Shown here: in pieces, positions 57,711-64,000 of the stretch | Layout: the number at the start of each line of letters is the position of its first letter | Numbering within the stretch: position 1 is the stretch's first letter | Source: Ridgeia piscesae | Taxonomy: Eukaryota > Annelida > Polychaeta > Sabellida > Siboglinidae | Length of the DNA stretch: 64,000 bases | Assembly: GCA_025642075.2 (NCBI GenBank) | Contig: JAODUO010000114.1 | Coordinates: forward strand, 569,501-633,500 | Direction: 5' to 3' | Position numbers and translations under genes: made by a program | Notes under the pieces: generated by a model | What the model was told of the DNA's origin: nothing | Seen by the model: the letters and a program-made list of their open reading frames with translations, nothing else | Database searches by the model: none

Positions 57711-60568
57711 TAGTATCACAGGAAAGTGTACACTACTTGTAGAGTCTGTTTCACACAGAACACACAGATATTACAGGAAAGTGTACGCTACTTGTAGAGT
57801 GTGTTTCACACAGAACACACAAATATTACAGGAAAGTGTACGCTACTTGTAGAGTCTGTTTCACACAAAACACACAAATATTACAGGAAAGTGTACGCTA
57901 CTTGTAGAGTCTGTTTCACACAGAACACACAGATATTACAGGAAAGTGTACGCTACTTGTAGAGTCTGTTTCACACAGAACACACATATATTACAGGAAA
58001 GTGTACGCTACTTGTAGAGTCTGTTTCACACAGAACACACAAATATTACAGGAAAGTGTACGCTACTTGTAGAGTCTGTTTCACACAGAACACACAAATA
58101 TTACAGGAAAGTGTACGCTACTTGTAGAGTCTGTTTCACACAGAACACACAAATATTACAGGAAAGTGTACGCTACTTGTAGAGTCTGTTTCACACGGAA
58201 CACACAGATATTACAGGAAAGTGTACGCTACTTGTAGAGTGTGTTTCACACAGAACACACAGATATTACAGGAAAGTGTACGCTACTTGTAGAGTGTGTT
58301 TCACACAGAACACACAAATATTACAGGAAAGTGTACGCTACTTGTAGAGTGTGTTTCACACAGAACACACAGATATTACAGGAAAGTGTACGCTACTTGT
58401 AGAGTCTGTTTCACACAGAACACACAGATATTACAGGAAAGTGTACGCTACTTGTAGAGTCTGTTTCACACAGAACACACATATATTACAGGAAAGTGTA
58501 CGCTACTTGTAGAGTCTGTTTCACACGGAACACACAGATATCACAGGAAAGTGTACGCTACTTGTAGAGTCTGTTTCACACAGAACACACAGATATCACA
58601 GGAAAGTGTACGCTACTTGTAGAGTCTGTTTCACACAGAACACACAGATATCACAGGAAAGTGTACGCTACTTGTAGAGTCTGTTTCACACAGAACACAC
58701 AGATATTACAGGAAAGTGTACGCTACTTGTAGAGTCTGTTTCACACAAAACACACAGATATTACAGGAAAGTGTACGCTACTTGTAGAGTCTGTTTCACA
58801 CAGAACACACAGATATTACAGGAAAGTGTACGCTACTTGTAGAGTCTGTTTCACACAGAACACACAGATATTACAGGAAAGTGTACGCTACTTGTAGAGT
58901 CTGTTTCACACAGAACATACAGATATTACAGGAAAGTGTACGCTACTTGTAGAGTCTGTTTCACACAGAACACACAGATATTACAGGAAAGTGTACGCTA
59001 CTTGTAGAGTCTGTTTCACACAGAACACACAGATATAACAGGAAAGTGTACACTACTTGTAGAGTCTGTTTCACACAGAACACACAGATATTACAGGAAA
59101 GTGTACGCTACTTGTAGAGTCTGTTTCACACAGAACACACAGATATTACAGGAAAGTGTACGCTACTTGTAGAGTCTGTTTCACACAGAACACACAGATA
59201 TAACAGGAAAGTGTACGCTACTTGTAGAGTCTGTTTCACACAGAACACACAGATATAACAGGAAAGTGTACGCTACTTGTAGAGTCTGTTTCACACAGAA
59301 CACACAGATATCACAGGAAAGTGTACGCTACTTGTAGAGTCTGTTTCACACAGAACACACAGATATAACAGGAAAGTGTACACTACTTGTAGAGTCTGTT
59401 TCACACAGAACACACATATATTACAGGAAAGTGTACGCTACTTGTAGAGTCTGTTTCACACAGAACACACAGATATCACAGGAAAGTGTACGCTACTTGT
59501 AGAGTCTGTTTCACACGGAACACACAGATATTACAGGAAAGTGTACGCTACTTGTAGAGTCTGTTTCACACGGAACACACAGATATTACAGGAAAGTGTA
59601 CGCTACTTGTAGAGTCTGTTTCACACAGAACACACAGATATTACAGGAAAGTGTACGCTACTTGTAGAGTCTGTTTCACACAGAACACACAGATATTACA
59701 GGAAAGTGTACGCTACTTGTAGAGTCTGTTTCACACAGAACACACAGATATTACAGGAAAGTGTACGCTACTTGTAGAGTCTGTTTCACACAGAACACAC
59801 AGATATTACAGGAAAGTGTACGCTACTTGTAGAGTCTGTTTCACACAGAACACACAGATATTACAGGAAAGTGTACGCTACTTGTAGAGTCTGTTTCACA
59901 CAGAACACACAGATATTACAGGAAAGTGTATGCTACTTGTAGAGTCTGTTTCACACAGAACACACAGATATCACAGGAAAGTGTACGCTACTTGTAGAGT
60001 CTGTTTCACACAGAACACACAGATATTACAGGAAAGTGTACGCTACTTGTAGAGTCTGTTTCACACAGAACACACATATATTACAGGAAAGTGTACGCTA
60101 CTTGTAGAGTCTGTTTCACACAGAACACACAAATATCACAGGAAAGTGTACGCTACTTGTAGAGTCTGTTTCACACAGAACACAGATATTACAGGAAAGT
60201 GTACGCTACTTGTAGAGTCTGTTTCACACAGAACACACAGATATTACAGGAAAGTGTACGCTACTTGTAGAGTCTGTTTCACACAGAACACACATATATT
60301 ACAGGAAAGTGTACGCTACTTGTAGAGTCTGTTTCACACAGAACACACATATATTACAGGAAAGTGTACGCTACTTGTAGAGTCTGTTTCACACAGAACA
60401 CACAAATATCACAGGAAAGTGTACGCTACTTGTAGAGTCTGTTTCACACAGAACACAGATATTACAGGAAAGTGTACGCTACTTGTAGAGTCTGTTTCAC
60501 ACAGAACACACATATATTACAGGAAAGTGTACACTACTTGTAGAGTCTGTTTCACACAGAACACACAG
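57711..60568. repeat. 55-bp minisatellite, 52 copies
   Basis: Unit of 55 bp with GGAAAGTGTACGCTACTTGT, AGAGTCTGTTTCACACAGAA and CACACAGATATTACA. Very homogeneous; variants are single-base. Confidence 0.97.
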
Positions 60569-60639
60569 ATACACAGTCATATACAGGCATGCACACACAT
60601 AGGGTATGAACCCTATGTAAGCACTGAAACACCCCCACC

Positions 60640-63600
60640 AACACATACTGACACACATTAACACATTGACACCCACCAACACATGCCGATTCACATTGAC
60701 ACACCGACACCCACCAACACATGCCAATACATACTGACACACATAGGCACCCACTGATACACTCTGATACACACTGATATCCACAGACATATTCCAACAT
60801 TCCAAAACCCACTGGCATATGTTGACAAACACTGACACACACCGACAACCACCAACACATACCAACACACACCAACACAGATCGGCATCCACAGACACAT
60901 ATAACATACACTGACACAGATTGGCATCCACAGACACATAACAACACACACGGACAAAGATCAGCATCCGCAGACACACAACAACACACACCGACACAGA
61001 TCGGCATCCACAGACACATAACAACACACACGGACACAGCTCGGCATCCACAGACAAACAACAACACACACGACACAGATCAGCATCCACAGACACATAA
61101 CAACACACACGGACACAGATCGGCATCCACAGACACACAACAACATAAACCGACACAGCTCGGCATCCACAGACACATAACAACACACACCGACACAGAT
61201 CGGCATCCGCAGACACACAACAACATAAACCGACACAGATCGGCATCCGCAGACACACAACAACACACACCGACACAGATCGGCATCCGCAGACACACAA
61301 CAACACACACCGACACAGATCAGCATCCACAGACACATAACAACATAAACCGACACAGCTCGGCATCCACAGACAAACAACAACACACACGGACACAGAT
61401 CAGCATCCGCAGACACACAACAACACACACCAACACAGATCGGCATCCACAGACACACAACAACATAAACCGACACAGCTCGGCATCCACAGACACACAA
61501 CAACACACACCGACATAGATCAGCATCCGCAGACACACAACAACATACACCACACAGATCGGCATCCACAGACACACAGCAACACACACCGACACAGATC
61601 GATATCCGCAGACACACAACAACATACACCGACACAGATCGGCATCCACAGACACACAACAACATACACCGACACAGATCGGCATCCACAGACACACAAC
61701 AACACACACCGACACAGATCGATATCCGCAGACACACAACAACATACACCGACACAGATCGGCATCCACAGACACACAGCAACACACACCGACACAGATC
61801 GATATCCGCAGACACACAACAACATACACCGACACAGATCGGCATCCACAGACACACAACAATACACACTGACACAGATCGATATCCACAGACACACAAC
61901 AACATACACCACACAGATCGATATCCGCAGACACACAACAACATACACTGACACAGATCGATATCCGCAGACACACAACAACACACACCGACACAGATCG
62001 ATATCCGCAGACACACAACAACATACACTGACACAGATCGGCATCCACAGACACACAACAACATACACCGACACAGATCGGCATCCACAGACACACAACA
62101 ACATACACCGACACAGATCGGCATCCACAGACACACAACAACATACACCGACACAGATCGGCATCCACAGACACACAACAACACACACCGACACAGATCG
62201 ATATCCACAGACACACAACAACATAAACCGACACAGATCGGCATCCACAGACACACAACAACATACACCACACAGATCGGCATCCACAGACACACAACAA
62301 CATACACCGACACAGATCGATATCCGCAGACACACAACAACACACACCGACACAGATCAATATCCGCAGACACACAACAACATACACCGACACAGATCGA
62401 CATCCACAGACACACAACAACATACACCACACAGATCGGCATCCACAGACACACAACAACATACACCGACACAGATCGGCATCCACAGACACACAACAAC
62501 ACACACCGACACAGATCGATATCCGCAGACACACAACAACATAAACCGACACAGATCGGCATCCACAGACACACAACAACACACACCGACACAGATCGAT
62601 ATCCGCAGACACACAACAACATAAACCGACACAGATCGGCATCCACAGACACACATCAAAACACACAGACACAGATCAGCATCCACAGACACACAACAAC
62701 ACACACTGTCACAGATCGGCATCCACAGACACACAACAACACACACCGACACAGATCGCATCCACAGACACACAACAACACACACTGACACAGATCGGCA
62801 TCCACAGACACACAACAACACACACCGACACAGATCGGCATCCACAGACACACAACAACACACACCGACACAGATCGGCATCCACAGACACACAACAACA
62901 CACACGACACAGATCGGCATCCACAGACACACAACAACACACACTGACACAGATCGGCATCCACAGACACACAACAACACACACCGACACAGATCGGCAT
63001 CCACAGACACACAACAACACACACTGACACAGATCGGCATCCACAGACACACAACAACACACACTGACACAGATCGGCATCCACAGACACACAACAACAC
63101 ACACTGACACAGATCGGCATCCACAGACACACAACAACACACACCGACACAGATCGGCATCCACAGACACACAACAACACACACTGACACAGATCGGCAT
63201 CCACAGACACACAACAACACACACCGACACAGATCGGCATCCACAGACACACAACAACACACACTGACACAGATCGGCATCCACAGACACACAACAACAC
63301 ACACTGACACAGATCGGCATCCACAGACACACAACAACACACACGACACAGATCGGCATCCACAGACACACAACAACACACACTGACACAGATCGGCATC
63401 CACAGACACACAACAACACACACCGACACAGATCGGCATCCACAGACACACAACAACACACACTGACACAGATCGGCATCCACAGACACACAACAACACA
63501 CACTGACACAGATCGGCATCCACAGACACACAACAACACACACTGACACAGATCGGCATCCACAGACACACAACAACACACACTGACACAGATCGGCATC

Positions 63601-64000
63601 CACAGACACACAACAACACACACCGACACAGATCGGCATCCACAGACACACAACAACACACACTGACACAGATCGGCATCCACAGACACACAACAACACA
63701 CACCGACACAGATCGGCATCCACAGACACACAACAACACACACCGACACAGATCGGCATCCACAGACACACAACAACACACACGACACAGATCAGCATCC
63801 ACAGACACACAACAACACACACTGACACAGATCGGCATCCACAGACACACAACAACACACACCAACACAGATCGGCATCCACAGACACACAACAACACAC
63901 ACCGACACAGATCAGCATCCACAGACACACAACAACACACACTGACACAGATCGGCATCCACAGACACACAACAACACACACCGACACAGATCGGCATCC
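60640..64000. repeat. 40-bp minisatellite running off the window
   Basis: Unit of 40 bp with GACACAGATCGGCATCCACA and GACACACAACAACACACAC. Degenerate before 60870, homogeneous afterwards, about 76 copies. All three minus frames are open and give Cys-rich pseudo-proteins. The array continues beyond 64000. Confidence 0.97.

Noticed and set aside
60497..63988. Cys-rich minus-strand frames of up to 563 codons that look like membrane or toxin-like proteins
   Set aside because: The 40-bp repeat has no stop in any of the three minus frames; all give similar CVVVCLWMPICV-type strings. No splice or start context.

Overview
The window is nuclear DNA of an animal. Genes are split by canonical GT-AG introns, introns are rich in minisatellites and retroelement tails, and both recognisable genes are bilaterian families. 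An invertebrate, possibly a mollusc or other lophotrochozoan, is my best guess; the species cannot be read from the sequence.

Left part (1-16235, + strand): the C-terminal ~1570 residues of a PRRC2 (BAT2-like, proline-rich coiled-coil 2) protein in 18 exons. The 5' end of the gene lies outside the window, and all 17 splice junctions keep phase. Its introns hold four well-formed C/D box snoRNA genes plus two degraded relatives. The well-formed copies share a 12-13 nt perfect complement to a universally conserved 18S rRNA segment. Two ~1.1 kb TTAA-flanked piggyBac-like elements, one single-ended relative and a tRNA-type SINE are also present.

Middle (16236-20236): about 4 kb between two convergent genes. 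It has no coding sequence but carries a cluster of CTCF-core-like motifs.

Right part (20237-64000, - strand): the C-terminal 787 residues of a coiled-coil protein I assign to the CCDC180 family. It has 17 exons with consistent phase at every junction, plus one possible in-frame cassette exon; the gene continues past the right edge. More than half of this gene region is tandem repeats in introns (units of 31, 42, 27, 31, 50, 73, 17, ~20, 55 and 40 bp). Several arrays start at a splice junction, and their units resemble the adjoining exon end plus splice site, as if seeded by tandem duplication of exon/intron boundaries. Some units carry splice-site-like sequences in the transcribed orientation.

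The very long open frames in the arrays (up to ~1550 codons) are by-products of stop-free units and are not genes.
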